From Chamaelirium japonicum (taxonomy: Eukaryota; Streptophyta; Magnoliopsida; Liliales; Melanthiaceae): a stretch of 64,000 nt of DNA. Under the pieces are notes generated by a model. That model did not search any database. It saw only the letters and a program-made list of their open reading frames with translations, and was not told the DNA's origin. The position numbers were made by a program, and so were the translations under genes. Numbering within the stretch: position 1 is the stretch's first letter; each line of letters opens with the position of its first letter. Below, in pieces: positions 34,640-47,685 of the stretch. The stretch lies in the NCBI GenBank assembly GCA_947650365.1, contig OX393554.1, forward strand, positions 38,465,200 to 38,529,199, given 5' to 3'.

Positions 34640-36372
34640 CTGAAAATAAAGATTGAATAATGAGTATGCATAAAAACTTATTTTATGGATTTTTAAAACA
34701 AGCTAATTATATCCATATGTCGACGCTACCCTCAAGCGAAGCCATCTCTATGGATTAATTAACCATGTATGTAAGATCTCAGAATCGACTGTACCTGCCC
34801 TAGGGGGCATCATACAGTGTCAATCCGCTTACACGGGCCTTTTCCTTGACCCTATCCAAATCTGCCAACTAAGGGCTGTGATGGACCATGGTTATCTTTC
34901 GGCCAGTACCACGTGATCACCGTTGTCTTCGCAACGAATACCTCACGTGTACTTAGGATGCTTACCCACGAGCCTAAGCAATTACGACACGGGAGTTCAT
35001 GCGGCCCCCACTAGGGTGGGATGAAAAGCCCTTCTCTCCTGGCCCCGTAATCGCCATATCCACAGGGAGGTCATTAAGTAATTTGGCATGGAAACACACA
35101 GCTCCCACCCTAGGGGGTGTGAAGTTATGCATCCCCACCCAAACACAAAACGACTGGCCGTGGAGGCCAGAGGATCTTATAAAAGTCCTCTCTTGCATCC
35201 CTTATAAATCTGAGGGTTATTTTGCGAGTATGAATTTATGCAAATGCAAAGGTAGCGACCTCCTAAATACTAGACCCTGGTCACACCATTCTCCCACTAG
35301 CGTTCAAACCTTTCGCCTAGCATTAATCACTCTCGGAATATCATAGTCCCCGCCTCAAGTGGATTTCTCCATTCAAGGGTCACATTACATATTCCAAGAA
35401 TATCGATGCTTTGCAAAATTGGTTATCACGCTAATGCTCTGGAGCTAATCCTAGAGTCAGACTCACTGGAAAGGACTCCCACTAGTCATGGCGCCTCGCT
35501 TATAGATTTGACAATTGATGTTCAATGGATCTCCATCTTATCTTTGATTTCAATGCTGGCCAAATAGGCACACCCGACTAGTCGGGTGCTCTCCTAATGG
35601 TGGCATAACCATATGTGATGGGATCCCACTAACATCAAAAGTCAACTAAATAATAAGCGTCATCTAGCGGGATCCTAACCTCAAACAGTCGCTTGGACCG
35701 GAGGGGAAAGGCATCCCTCTGAAAACTGATAATGATATTATCTCATCGGGGTTCGATATAAAGCATAAAGAACTAATTAAAGAAAGCAACCATAAAAACT
35801 GAATTAAGTTCAGGGTCCGACCCCTGAACCTAATTAGCACAGCGCAGGCCTCTAGCTTTCTTCGCAAAGTTCCTCGGTCCGGCTCCTCCGTCGCGCTTGC
35901 GAACACTTTGCCGGATCGTCTTCATCCTCCAGGGTTCTGCTTCCGCTCCCGATGGTGGATTTCTTTGGCACGTCTTTCTTCTCGATCTGTAACTGAAAAA
36001 GTCTAGTATGCTACGAGCAAGTGCTCGGTCGTACACAATTTCCTAGAAAGAAAAGAAAACACACCTAGAAAAAGGCCATGGGAAACCGAGGATGGACAAA
36101 CCCCATCGCTCGCCCAATCTATGGCTCAATTACATATCCACACACAGAAATCAAATCCAGACAATTGCTAACTCGGGGTCCGACCCCCGGTAGCAAGCAC
36201 AAAGCATAGATCTAGATTTTTTATAGCGGCGCCCTGCAAGAATGATTAATAGAACAAGCACAATCTATATATATGCATGATCTAAGCGTATCAACCCCGA
36301 TGATCTCACGCATTCATCATGCGCCCACATGTTCGTTTCATGAAAAAACGTGAAACGCACACCACTAATGCG
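34640..36372 (-). other. Copia leader between primer site and gag
   Basis: 1.7 kb of untranslated leader. Only short minus-strand frames occur (the longest about 80 codons), with no domain, so I treat it as RNA leader and packaging region. It ends 18 bases before the gag ATG in AATAATGAGT-like AT-rich sequence. Confidence 0.6.
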
Positions 36373-36384
36373 GCTCTGATACCA
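36373..36384 (-). promoter_or_regulatory. Copia primer-binding site (initiator tRNA-Met)
   Basis: Minus-strand TGGTATCAGAGC, complementary to the 3' end of plant initiator tRNA-Met, 2 bases from the 5' LTR. Confidence 0.95.
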
Positions 36385-36386
36385 AT

Positions 36387-38516
36387 TGTTGGAATCTAAT
36401 CCTTATCAGAGGCTCGCAGCGGAAACGATTTAGCGGTCGAAAGACCGTTCATGGTGCACGTTACACGATTTAATTTTTTCACAGAAACTAATCTACATAT
36501 GTGTGCATGTGTATGCACGAGAATCGAAAACCCCTAACGGCAATAGCGTAATGATTAACTAGCATGGATGCAAATCATAATGCTCGCTAGATCTACATAT
36601 TAGATTACACATACCTTTCGTACGGATCTTTTAACCGCGGAGGATTGTCTTCTTTGTCGATGGAGACGGAAGATCGTTCGCGAAGATGCCGACGGTACGA
36701 ATGGAGATGTTACCTTCTTGTTCACCCGATCTCACACGATGCACGGAACGTCGCTCTCGGATCTCTGAGTGCCTCCGAAGAACGACCCTTCTCCTTCTTC
36801 AGAACTCCACGCGAGGAAGACGAAGTAGCAAGCGGGAAACAGAGAGAGATTAGGGAGAGAACTAGAGAGATGAGAGAGAGGGGGGTTCGGTTTTTCTTGT
36901 GCATGGGGCCGGCGCCCATAGGTGCCTTTATAGGGCCGGCCAACACCCCTTGGATAAGGATCCAAGGGGATATTAACCCCCTCTCATTATCTCTCCATTA
37001 TCTCCCTTTTATCTCTCCGCGTATTTATCCGTTTTCCTACTTTTTAGGGCTCGATTTTAACCGATTTATCGCCCCATCCCTATCCATATGGCCGGCCCTA
37101 TAGATGAGGGATTCTTATCCCTACATCATAGGGCCGGCCCTAGCAAGGTGTCACACCAGTGAGGTCGGCCAACAGTGAGGTCCGGCAGAGTGAGGTTTTT
37201 ACCAAAACGCCCCGACGCCTCATTTTGACCATTTCTAGCGTGCGATACCTAACGGCCATTATTTAAGTGATATCTACTAGTTACTTACTATTAACTGAGG
37301 CCACCGGAAGGTGCCTCTAGCAAAGTCAACTAGTCAACTCGCAACATACCCCGGTGCATCGCACCTATGCAGCGAAGTTCACTTATGGCTAGGGATTACT
37401 ACATACGACTCTGTACTAATCCCGGGCTCAACCCTTAGTACTCGTATGTAGTTACGCATCTACCGTGCTCTAGTGCCAAGCACACACGGAGCGTATACTT
37501 CTATCTTCCTCCTGCTTATGGTGTTCCGAGGAGACGGTTCAAGAACCGTACATAATGTTGATAAGGTGGAACCATCAGGGACCGGGGTTCATGGCTTCCA
37601 ACTCAAGCTCGATCGACACACTACCCGAGTGTACCATCGATCCTCTGAGCTCGAGTTAACCTGCGTAGCCACCCAGAGTGCGACGCAGGCTGCACTCTAA
37701 TTCACCCAGACTTACTATGTTCTCCATCATACCCCTGCTCTCCGCTTAGTAGTGGTAAACCCGCTGTCCCTCCACTTGATGCCATGATTCACTTCGAGCG
37801 GTGAAGACTACCGTCAGACTCGAACGATCATATGACTTGGTTCCTTCCAGGTTGACCTATACATCGTACCTCTGATTACCCCGTCGAGTAATCGAACCCG
37901 GTCAACAGTCAAACTGATGACCACCAGGCCTGGGTTTGGTACAGTGTACGTCACACCAAGGAACGCACCTCCCATCAGGGGTGTGGATGGCCTGCAGGAG
38001 TGACACGCTAATGCAACGCCAGCCGGGTAACCCAGTACACCGTGGTTTTGGATCACTGCATATGGACCCTCACACATTGGTGCGCCAAAGCACCACGCAA
38101 CTGGTTAGTCCATCAGACGTGGCTCCTCAGGGTTTATGACCGTTTTACCCTAAGTAGAAACACGGCTTAGTGTACCAGTGTCTGCTCACTGATCTGTACA
38201 CCGTGTGTGTTCCGTTCAGCCACAGACACTGTGCCTGGTGATGACCATAGTGAAGACATCCCATGAACTGTCATCGCCAACAGCTTAACATGATGAGGCG
38301 ACCAACCTGATCATAGCTGCGAACTTATTTAGGTTATACGGGACCAATCCACTTAGTCTTCAACTCAGTGGACTACCATATAACCATGGCTCTTTGTTCT
38401 CTAAAGAACACGTAACTATGTTACGTACCTATATGCATCTCAAATATTAATAACTATCAATCTTTATTAGACCAAAACATAAAGTTTTACAAGCTTAGAA
38501 CACATCAATCCTAACA
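36387..38516 (-). repeat. 5' LTR of the copia element
   Basis: Near-identical to 28528-30659. Visible differences from the left LTR: a 2-bp loss (CAATCTAGCG here CAATAGCG) and about seven substitutions. Confidence 0.97.
36925..36932 (-). promoter_or_regulatory. TATA box of the copia 5' LTR
   Basis: Minus-strand TATAAAGG, about 540 bp before the LTR end, followed by a CT-rich stretch in the transcript direction. It is the likely promoter of the copia genomic RNA. Confidence 0.62.
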
Positions 38517-38521
38517 GCTTC

Positions 38522-39189
38522 GGCAGCTGCGACCTGAGAAAAGTTATCCTCGGATGGCCCACTTCTCCTAAGTCCACGGGCAGAATTGGCTCGACGGTAG
38601 GCGACTCCTCCCACTCCGCATTCGGGCTCTCCAACTCGTCCAGTTCTTTAGATTCAACCGATCGATCGGTCTTCTGAGGGTGCGTCATCCTGCTCAGCTC
38701 TTCACCTTCAGCTGGTAGGTTAGTCTCCATCGGGTCGCTCGGACCAGTTAGCTCTTTAAGTTCAGCTAACTGACCGGCCTTCTTCAAGCTCCTCGACGCA
38801 TTCAGTTCTTTACATTCAACTGAATGGTCGATCTTCTGTAGGTCCTCCGACACTGTCAGCTCTTTACGTTCAGCTGACATGTCGGTCTTCATCAAGTCCC
38901 CCGACACTGTCAGCTCTTTACATTCAGCTGACAGGTCGGTCTTCAGCAGGTCCCCCGACACTGTCAGCTCTTTACGTTCAGCTGACAGGTCGGTCTTCAG
39001 CAGGTCTCCCGACACTGTCAGTTCTTTACGTTCAGCTGACAGTTCGGTCTTCAGCAGGTCTCCCGACACTGTCAGTTCTTTAAGTTCAACTGACAGGTCG
39101 GTCTTCTCAGGTGCTTGGCCTCCCCGCGCTCCTTCACTCGATCGAGCGAGGTACTGGCGCGTTGGAGCCTCTTGACTCCTCTTCGTAGT
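38522..39189 (-). pseudogene. Gypsy PR-RT linker with 18-residue tandem repeats
   Basis: In the protease frame, from about 39100 leftwards, an 18-residue unit SGDLLKTDLSAERKELTV repeats about eight times. The first five DNA units are exactly 54 bp apart (markers at 39097, 39043, 38989, 38935 and 38881); later units are more diverged. The unit is charged and predicted helical, then passes into an acidic tail (LPVDLGEV) before the copia junction. The domain links the protease to RT; its role is unknown. It could be a scaffold or packaging segment, or a neutral expansion. Confidence 0.85.
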
Positions 39190-39876
39190 CTAGAGGTTGA
39201 GGATGTCCAACTCAGTGCCGCCTCCACCTGGTTCTCCTCCCTCAATTTGGTATGTCGTCTTCAGATGGATGGCACTGAGCTCGCACTTGGCTGCCGAGGA
39301 CTGGTCTCCTCGAATACTCATCACGCCCTTGTCGGTCCAAAACTTCACTACCTGGTGGGCCAACGAGGGGACCGCATCCAAGTGGTGGAGCCACGGTCTT
39401 CCGAGGATGATGTTGTATGCCGAGTGAGCTTCAATTACAATGAACCGGGTAAGGTTAGTGAGATGCCCTGTTGTGATCGGGAGGGTGATCTCACCAACCA
39501 CCCTTGTAGCCTCCCCCGTGAAGCCCATTATCGTCGACGACGACTCGATCATCTGTCCGCGATCTAGCTGCATGGCGTCGAAGGCGCTGAGGAAGAGCAC
39601 ATCTACTGAACTTCCGGCGTCGACCAGAATTCTCTTCACTAGGCAATTGGCTATCTGCAGTCGTATGACCAGGGGGTGGTTGTGAGGCCTCTCTATTCCG
39701 ACCAGATCAGCCGCCGAAAACTGTACTACAGCTTCCACTCTTGGCTCGGGACGGATGACAGGGTCGAGCACCACATGGTGGACTTGCCTTGCTTGTTCAA
39801 TACGCCGCACCTGTCGATCGACGGCATTTGACGACGGTACAGGGCCAGGGTACCCGTAGACGGCGTCTACCTCTCA
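39190..39876 (-). pseudogene. Gypsy aspartic protease region
   Basis: The active-site segment RILVDAGSSVDVLF (about 39.62 kb) has DAG where most families have DTG or DSG. IILGRPWLH follows near 39.39 kb, the second conserved part of retropepsins. An in-frame TGA at 39876-39874 and a TAG at 39192-39190 break the frame before and after the domain; otherwise it is continuous with the zinc-knuckle region upstream and the repeat domain downstream. Confidence 0.88.
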
Positions 39877-41740
39877 GAGCTGGCGTCTTTCTGGTGGAGG
39901 ACCTGGTAAGCGCTGCGCCGTCGCTCCTCGCTGGACTTCCCCTACAGCCTTAGTCTCCTTACGTTGAGGGAGGTCAATGAAGCAGCCAATATGGCCAGCC
40001 TCAATGAGATCCTCAATATGATGTTTGAGCGCCCGGCACTGCAAGGTGGTGTGACCTTGGCCTTGATGGTACTCGCAGTACCTTGATGCATCTCTGGCTC
40101 CCCTCTCCCCGGGCTCAAGCGGTTGCGCCCACTTGAAGTACGGTTCACCTTTGATGGCTTCCAGGATCTGATCTATGGGGGCGTTCAGTACTGTGAACTC
40201 CCTGTTCCACTGGCCTCGCGGGCCTGTCTTGCCTCTGCCGCTTCGCGTCGTGCCGCGTCGCCTCCCCCTGCTGCTTGTTGACGTTCTTCACGGCAGCTGG
40301 TTTGGCGTAACCTTGGTGCGGGGCCCTGGTTTCCACCGCCTTCCTCTTGCGGTCCGCGTCTTCAATTTTGATGTACTTCTCAACGCGTCGCGACAGCTCG
40401 TCGATCGTCTCCGGGGTTTGCTTGATGAGCGACGCGTTGACGAGCTGGGTAGGCTGTATGGCATTCTTGAAGGCTGCGATCACCATGCGATCCTGCCCGT
40501 CTGCGTCCGCCAAGCTCAGGTACTCGGACCTAAACCTATGGTAGAATTGTCGGAGCGTCTCCTTCTGGGTCATACTCATCCCGAAGAGTGACTCCAGAGT
40601 CTTCAGCTCCCGGCGATTGCATCGGTACTGGTCGATGAACCGCGTGCTCAGCTCCGAGAATGAGGAGATGGACGAGGGCCTGAGCTTGTGGAACCATTCA
40701 AGGGGTGTTCCCGACAGGCTGTTGGCGAAGGTCCGACAGAGGATATGATCATCCTCGTGCGGGACCAGAGCATCCCGGAAAGCAAGTACATACTCCACCG
40801 GGTCTTTCGATCCGTCAAACTTGGGAAGGCGTGGAGGATTCCATCCTCGAGGGAATGGCTCCCGGAGTAGCTTCTCGACAAGCGGCGACCGTGCGGCTCC
40901 TCGGATGGCGACTTCCTCCAACCGGTCGGGAGCTCGAACCCCCGGTCGGTCTTGCTGGATCTCCTCTCGCTCCCCGAGTCGCTCCGATGCATGTACCCGA
41001 ATGCGTTTGTGTACGCTCCTCCGGTCAGCAGTATGAGCCGGCTACCGACTGGCTGGCGTCATCCAAGTGTGATGACTATCACTCGGTTGACGATGAAGTT
41101 CTCCGTCTCGCTTCGGGCGATGCACTTGTGCCGAGTCCGTCTTCGAGTGATGCTTAGAGGCAGGCGGCTGTCGGGGGTGTGCCCCGAGCCGGGACCAGAC
41201 ATCCGAGCATGCCGACGCAGCTCGGGTGTGTTTGTTTCTTTCTGCAGGCTCCGGGCTACTCGAGTCTCGCCCGTCGAGATTCGCACTTTGGACCTCCACC
41301 GAGCGATTAACCCTAACCTCCACCTAAGGCACTGGTTGTGGCTGTATTTGCACTGGTGGGGCAGCTTGAGTGGGGAGGCTCTGTCCCGCTTGGGCCAACA
41401 TGCCCTGGTTGAGTAGACCACCCTTCGGTGCGGCCCGCACGAAGTCACGCAACTCCTCGTAGTTGCGCTGCATCGTTTGGAGCTGGGTGGTGAGAGCTTG
41501 ATGGGTCATCATCATTGTGGCCAGAAAAGCTTCCGACAGACCCCCAGTTAGTGGAGCCAGGGTTGCTACCGGAGCTTGACTGGAGTCCCCGACCCCCAGT
41601 ATGGGATTCACCAGCGGGACTGCGCGCTCCGTGTTTGCTGATGGTTGAACAAGACGCCCGACGTCATTAGCATCTCTGAGTGGTGCAGCTTCGGACGGGA
41701 GCTGCGACATCGAGCGGGTACGATATGGTCCACCGGCCAT
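39877..41740 (-). pseudogene. Gypsy gag pseudogene
   Basis: Starts at the ATG 41740 (MAGGPYRTRSMSQLPSEAAP). The frame is open to 40.2 kb except for two TAG codons at 41326-41324 and 41044-41042. The capsid-like region (LPKFDGSKDPVEYVLAFRDA ... LSGTPLEWFHKL ... QKETLRQFYHRFRSEY, about 40.85-40.45 kb) matches the Retrotrans_gag family. A frameshift in the Arg-rich stretch at about 40.15-40.27 kb moves the reading to the frame with WNREFTVLNAPIDQILEAI and the zinc-binding CEYHQGQGHTTLQC (C-x2-H-x4-H-x4-C), a form common in Tat gag proteins. That frame then leads into the protease. Confidence 0.9.
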
Positions 41741-41846
41741 CGTTCTTCAACCGTGTGGTCGTGGATCGCTGGTTGCAGGTAGCCTCGGACTGGTCGACAC
41801 CCACGGGTCAACAGTCGAAAGCTCTAGTAGGAAGTCTCGAAGACTA

Positions 41847-41864
41847 TCCCACAGACGGCGCCAA
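41847..41864 (-). promoter_or_regulatory. Gypsy primer-binding site (tRNA-Asp-like)
   Basis: Minus-strand TTGGCGCCGTCTGTGGGA, 3 bases inside the 5' LTR. TGGCGCCGT matches the complement of the 3' end of plant tRNA-Asp. Confidence 0.8.
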
Positions 41865-42366
41865 GATTGTGGGGGGTTTTTAGTCGAACCGGACGGTTCG
41901 GGTGGCGAGCACAATCCAACAAGCCAAATTAAAACAAACCGGAAATTACGTGGAAAACCCCTTCTCAACGACGAAGGGGAAAAAACCACGGGTGGGGCGA
42001 GAATGCACTAAGACTAATCTTTCGGTTACAATCTCTCACCTTAACCCCAATTACATACCCTGAGGACCGGTCTCCCAAACTACCGACCTCTGCAATTTCA
42101 CTCAGACTACCGACCGCTGCGGACAGCATCTGTCTGCAGGTCGCTTGCAAACAGTGTCTGGCTGCTGACCGACCGACTTCCGCAGACAGACTCTGGGTGC
42201 AGACCGATCGACCTCCGCAGACAGCCTCTGGATGCAGACCGACCGATCTCCGCTGACAGCCTCTGGGTGCAGACCGACCGACCTCCGCAGCTCCGCAAAT
42301 TCCGGGACGAAACGGGCAGCGTCTCCTCCAGAGTTCTTCCCCCCCTTTGCTGAAGGGGTAGGTCCC

Positions 42367-42374
42367 CTTTTATA
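42367..42374 (-). promoter_or_regulatory. TATA box of the gypsy 5' LTR
   Basis: Minus-strand TATAAAAG, preceded in U3 by the G/C-tract repeat array. Likely promoter of the gypsy genomic RNA. Confidence 0.72.
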
Positions 42375-42574
42375 GTGGCGGGGTGAAGGTTACGGTGCTC
42401 TGTGAAAATCGGGCGGTTGATGTGTCCCCGCAATAAGCTCAACCGCCGCGATGACGTGGCGTGCGGTTGACACCTGGTCACTTTGGCCCGGAAATCGCGG
42501 AGCGTCGTCGGCACAGCGAGACCTCCGTGTTCGACTGCTTCTTCACTCCTCGGCTCGTTGCATGTCCCATCAAG

Positions 42575-43150
42575 AGAGGGGGGGGGTGTGCTTCCTTGGT
42601 GACCAGCCGACCGCCCCCCCCCCCTTCTGGCTACATGCCGACCCAAGAGAGAGGGGGGGGGGGTGTGCCTCCTTGGTGACCGACCGACCCCCCCCCCCCC
42701 CCCCCTTTTTCTGGCTACATGCCGACCCAGAGAAAAAGGGGGGGGGGGGGGGGGCTGCTGCCCTCCTTGGTGACCGACCGACCGGCCCCCCCTCTGGCTA
42801 CATGCCGACCCAGGAGAAAAAAGGGGGGGGGGGGGGCTGCTGCCCTCCTTGGTGACCAACCGACCGCCCCCCCCCCCCCCCCCCCTCTGGCTACATGCCG
42901 ACCCAGGAGAAAAGGGGGGGGGGGGCTGCTGCCCTCCTTGGTGACCGACCGACCGCCCCCCCCCCCCCCTCTGGCTACATGCCGACCCAGGAGAGAGGGG
43001 GGGGGGGGGGTGTGCCTCCTTGGTGACCGACCGACCCCCCCCTCTTTCTGGCTACATGCCGACCCAGAGAGAGAGGGGGGGGGGGTATGTTGCCCCTTCT
43101 CTCCTTTCTGGCTATATGCCGACCCAGAGAGAGGGGGGGGGGTGTTTGTT
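42575..43150. repeat. U3 G/C-tract array of the 5' LTR
   Basis: Same unit as 21120-21720, about seven copies. The tracts are longer here, up to roughly 18 C, which accounts for much of the 27-bp length difference between the LTRs. Confidence 0.9.
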
Positions 43151-43225
43151 GCATGGCCGAAACCCCCCTCCTTCTCTCTGACTGTTGCGTTGCCGGCTCC
43201 AACAGGGAATGGTACACACAAGTCT

Positions 43226-45630
<2,405 letters not shown>

Positions 45631-45955
45631 ATTTTTCTATACTAGACTTTTCGTAATGATTCTATAGTTTTTTCGAGTTCGCAAAGTTTCACATTTTTCT
45701 ATAAATTCGGACTTGATTTTTGGTTTAAGAATTTTTCGATCTACCGTGTGCATTCTTGCACAAGAGTCGGGTCTCTATGAGACCCATGCAGTGCATGTAC
45801 CATCAAGTGTATAGGTTGCACTTGGAGGCTCACCAAGTTCCACACTTAGAATTTTCTGAAGTATTGGAGAGACTGCACTAGCGTTCGAACAACTGTTCGG
45901 ACGATGTGCCTTAGGCGTCCAAACAGCTGTTCGAACCCCTAAGTTGTATGGTCCG
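45631..45955. other. Host of the LINE insertion: repeated quasi-palindromes
   Basis: AT-rich DNA with repeated GTTCGAACARCTGTTCGGAC-like strings at about 45874, 45917 and 45949, continuing after the LINE at about 51389-51490. Probably an older repeat of unknown type. No gene. Confidence 0.5.
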
Positions 45956-45968
45956 AACAATTGTTCGG

Positions 45969-47643
45969 TCGCCCATCCACGTCGGCCGCCCGTCCCCGTG
46001 TCTCCTTCGCCGACGCTGTCCGTCGGCCTGCACCGCCAGCCCCGCCGCCAGTCAGGGTTTCGGGGCCCTCCCGCAGACCGGATCTACCTCGCCGCCGGCG
46101 GGATTTAGGACGCCGCTGTCATCGGTGCGGGGAGAGAGATCATGCGGTTGCCGCGTGCCGGAACCCCCTTGTGTGCTTCGCCTGCGGTAAGGTGGGGCAT
46201 ACCTCTCACCGGTGCAAGATGTCCAGGGCTTCCGGATCTACGGGGTCTTCTTCGACGGGCGCCGGAGCCTCGATTGATCTTCCCGATGATCCCAGGCGCA
46301 CGGAGATGTTGGAGGTCCTCAACCGATCGGGGATCTGCCGGGTCTTCCGGAAATCTGTGTCCGCGACGGAGCTGTCTGGCCACCTTCGGCACGCGTGGCA
46401 GGGTTCCTGGGCTTGGCCGTCTCAGGAGATCGGGAATGGGGAATTCCTAGTTGAATTCCCATTCCGTCAATTCCTGGAGATCGAGGCAGGGCGTGGCGTC
46501 CGGGACCTGGGCGCAGTTTCGGTCTCCTTCCGCCCATGGGAGGAGCTGGGTGGGGCAGTTGCGAGGAGGAGGAGGACAGCCTTGAGGGTCACGATTTTCG
46601 GCCTCCCTTTTGATGCCTGGGGGGAGGGGTCGATCCGAACACTTCTGGAGCCGTTCGGAGAGGTCCGGGAATGTTTCAATGTCTTCCCCTCGATCTCGCA
46701 CCGTCGTTTCTGTCAAGCTACGACCCTCTGCTACGATCCAATCCTCATCCCCCCCTCCTTGAACTTCAACCATGGCGGCAGGGTGTTCCGGGTTCGTCTC
46801 GCTACTCAGGTCCTGGGAGATTGCACCACACTCCCCCCGCCTCCCCTAGGCTACCTGCCTTCTCTGGATCATGGGGTTGGCGGCGGTATGCCAGGTGGGG
46901 AGCCTGCGATTCCGCCGGGTTTCGGTCCATCACCTATTCCGGCACCAGTGCACGAGGGTAGCTGCAGTCGTGACCCAGGTACTCCATCTCTCCAGCAGTT
47001 CTCCCGAGATACCGGTTTGGATGCTTCTACTCTCGGTTTGGGCGCGAATGGAGGCTTGCCTCCCTTTTCTTTTGATGGTGTTCTGGATGCTTGCGTGGCG
47101 AATCCCATCAACCCCTTTGCTGATGAGCAAGAGGGTGTTGATGTTGGACCGGTAGAGGGGGGCCCACAGTTGGGTTCCCAAGTTGATCCTGTCCCTATCA
47201 ACATGGTTTCCCCCACTTTGGGGGAACCGCTTGATCCTAACTCTGTTGTCGGCAGGTGCGATGTAGCAGAGCAGGGGAATGGAGGGGGAGGGACTACTGC
47301 TGGGACCGAGCAGGAATTTGGAGGTCGAGAGGCATCCGCGGAGAGTGGCGGCGCTGCCCATTTTCAGTCGGCTAGGAGGAGTTTCAGGCAGATCTTGCAG
47401 CGGTCCTCAGACGATCCGTCGCTTGCCCAGGCTTTGATCCGGTCAAAGATGCGTCTTTTGGAGCTGGACCAAGCAGACCCTTCGGTTTCCCTCCCTCTTT
47501 CTTTTCTAGATGACGATGTTATATTAGACATCGCTAAGAAATGTGGGTTCATAACTACTCCGGAGCTAGAAGGTGTGCGTTTCTTTCTTGATTCTCTAAG
47601 AGCCATGGAGGAGAAGCGGGCTAAGCTAGCCGCTTCCTCCTGA
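45969..47643 (+). pseudogene. LINE ORF1, N-terminally truncated
   Basis: Open from the insertion point to TGA 47641-47643, but without an ATG before the zinc knuckles: the first in-frame ATG is at about 46219. Two knuckles, CHRCGERDHAVAAC and CFACGKVGHTSHRC, are followed by a conserved region with VTIFGLPFDAW and FNVFPSISHRRFCQ, a long variable linker, and a helical end (ALIRSKMRLLELDQADPSVS). This is the RNA-binding ORF1 layout of plant L1 elements (zinc knuckle and DUF4283-like). Compared with the 5' copy at 5430, about 60 N-terminal codons and the 5' UTR are missing. Confidence 0.88.
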
Positions 47644-47685
47644 GGAGTGGTCTCAGAGGAGCTGGTGGAGGTGGTCCTTGTGCTT

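Larger units (their letters stand above)
28528..38516 (-). mobile_element. Complete young Ty1/copia retrotransposon, nested in gypsy pol
   Basis: It is 9989 bp long, with LTRs of 2132 and 2130 bp and the 5-bp duplication GCTTC at 28523-28527 and 38517-38521. Order on the minus strand: 5' LTR, initiator-Met primer site, a 1.7-kb leader, one gag-pol frame of 1321 codons, a short purine-rich tract, 3' LTR. By eye the two LTRs differ by about seven substitutions and one 2-bp indel, about 99.6% identity. Removing the insert and one GCTTC leaves the gypsy frame open across the site. It may still be capable of transposition. Confidence 0.97.
20433..43220 (-). mobile_element. Tat-type Ty3/gypsy LTR retrotransposon with nested copia
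   Basis: It is 22.8 kb in total and about 12.8 kb without the nested copia. LTRs of 1326 and 1353 bp start TGTGGGGGG and end ACACA, and the 5-bp duplication AGTCT lies at 20428-20432 and 43221-43225. Order on the minus strand: 5' LTR, Asp-type primer site, gag, protease, an 18-residue repeat domain, [copia], RT, RNase H, a second (archaeal-type) RNase H, integrase, tandem repeats, an antisense ORF region, polypurine tract, 3' LTR. Two RNase H domains and an extra ORF near the 3' LTR are known features of Tat-lineage elements. LTR divergence outside the homopolymers is about 3% by eye, nearly all transitions. Premature stops and two frameshifts make it non-autonomous now. Confidence 0.95.
41868..43220 (-). 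repeat. 5' LTR of the Tat-type gypsy element
   Basis: Pairs with 20433-21758. U3 is 43220 to about 42375, then the TATA box and R-U5. About 22 differences from the other LTR in some 690 aligned bases outside the G/C tracts, 21 of them transitions. Confidence 0.95.

Noticed and set aside
36373..36384. A tRNA gene near the copia LTR suggested by the tRNA-Met match.
   Set aside because: Only 12 bases match the tRNA 3' end; it is the primer-binding site.
45961..45968. A TTG codon at 45961 as the LINE ORF1 start.
   Set aside because: It belongs to the duplicated target site, not to the LINE; ORF1 is truncated by the insertion.
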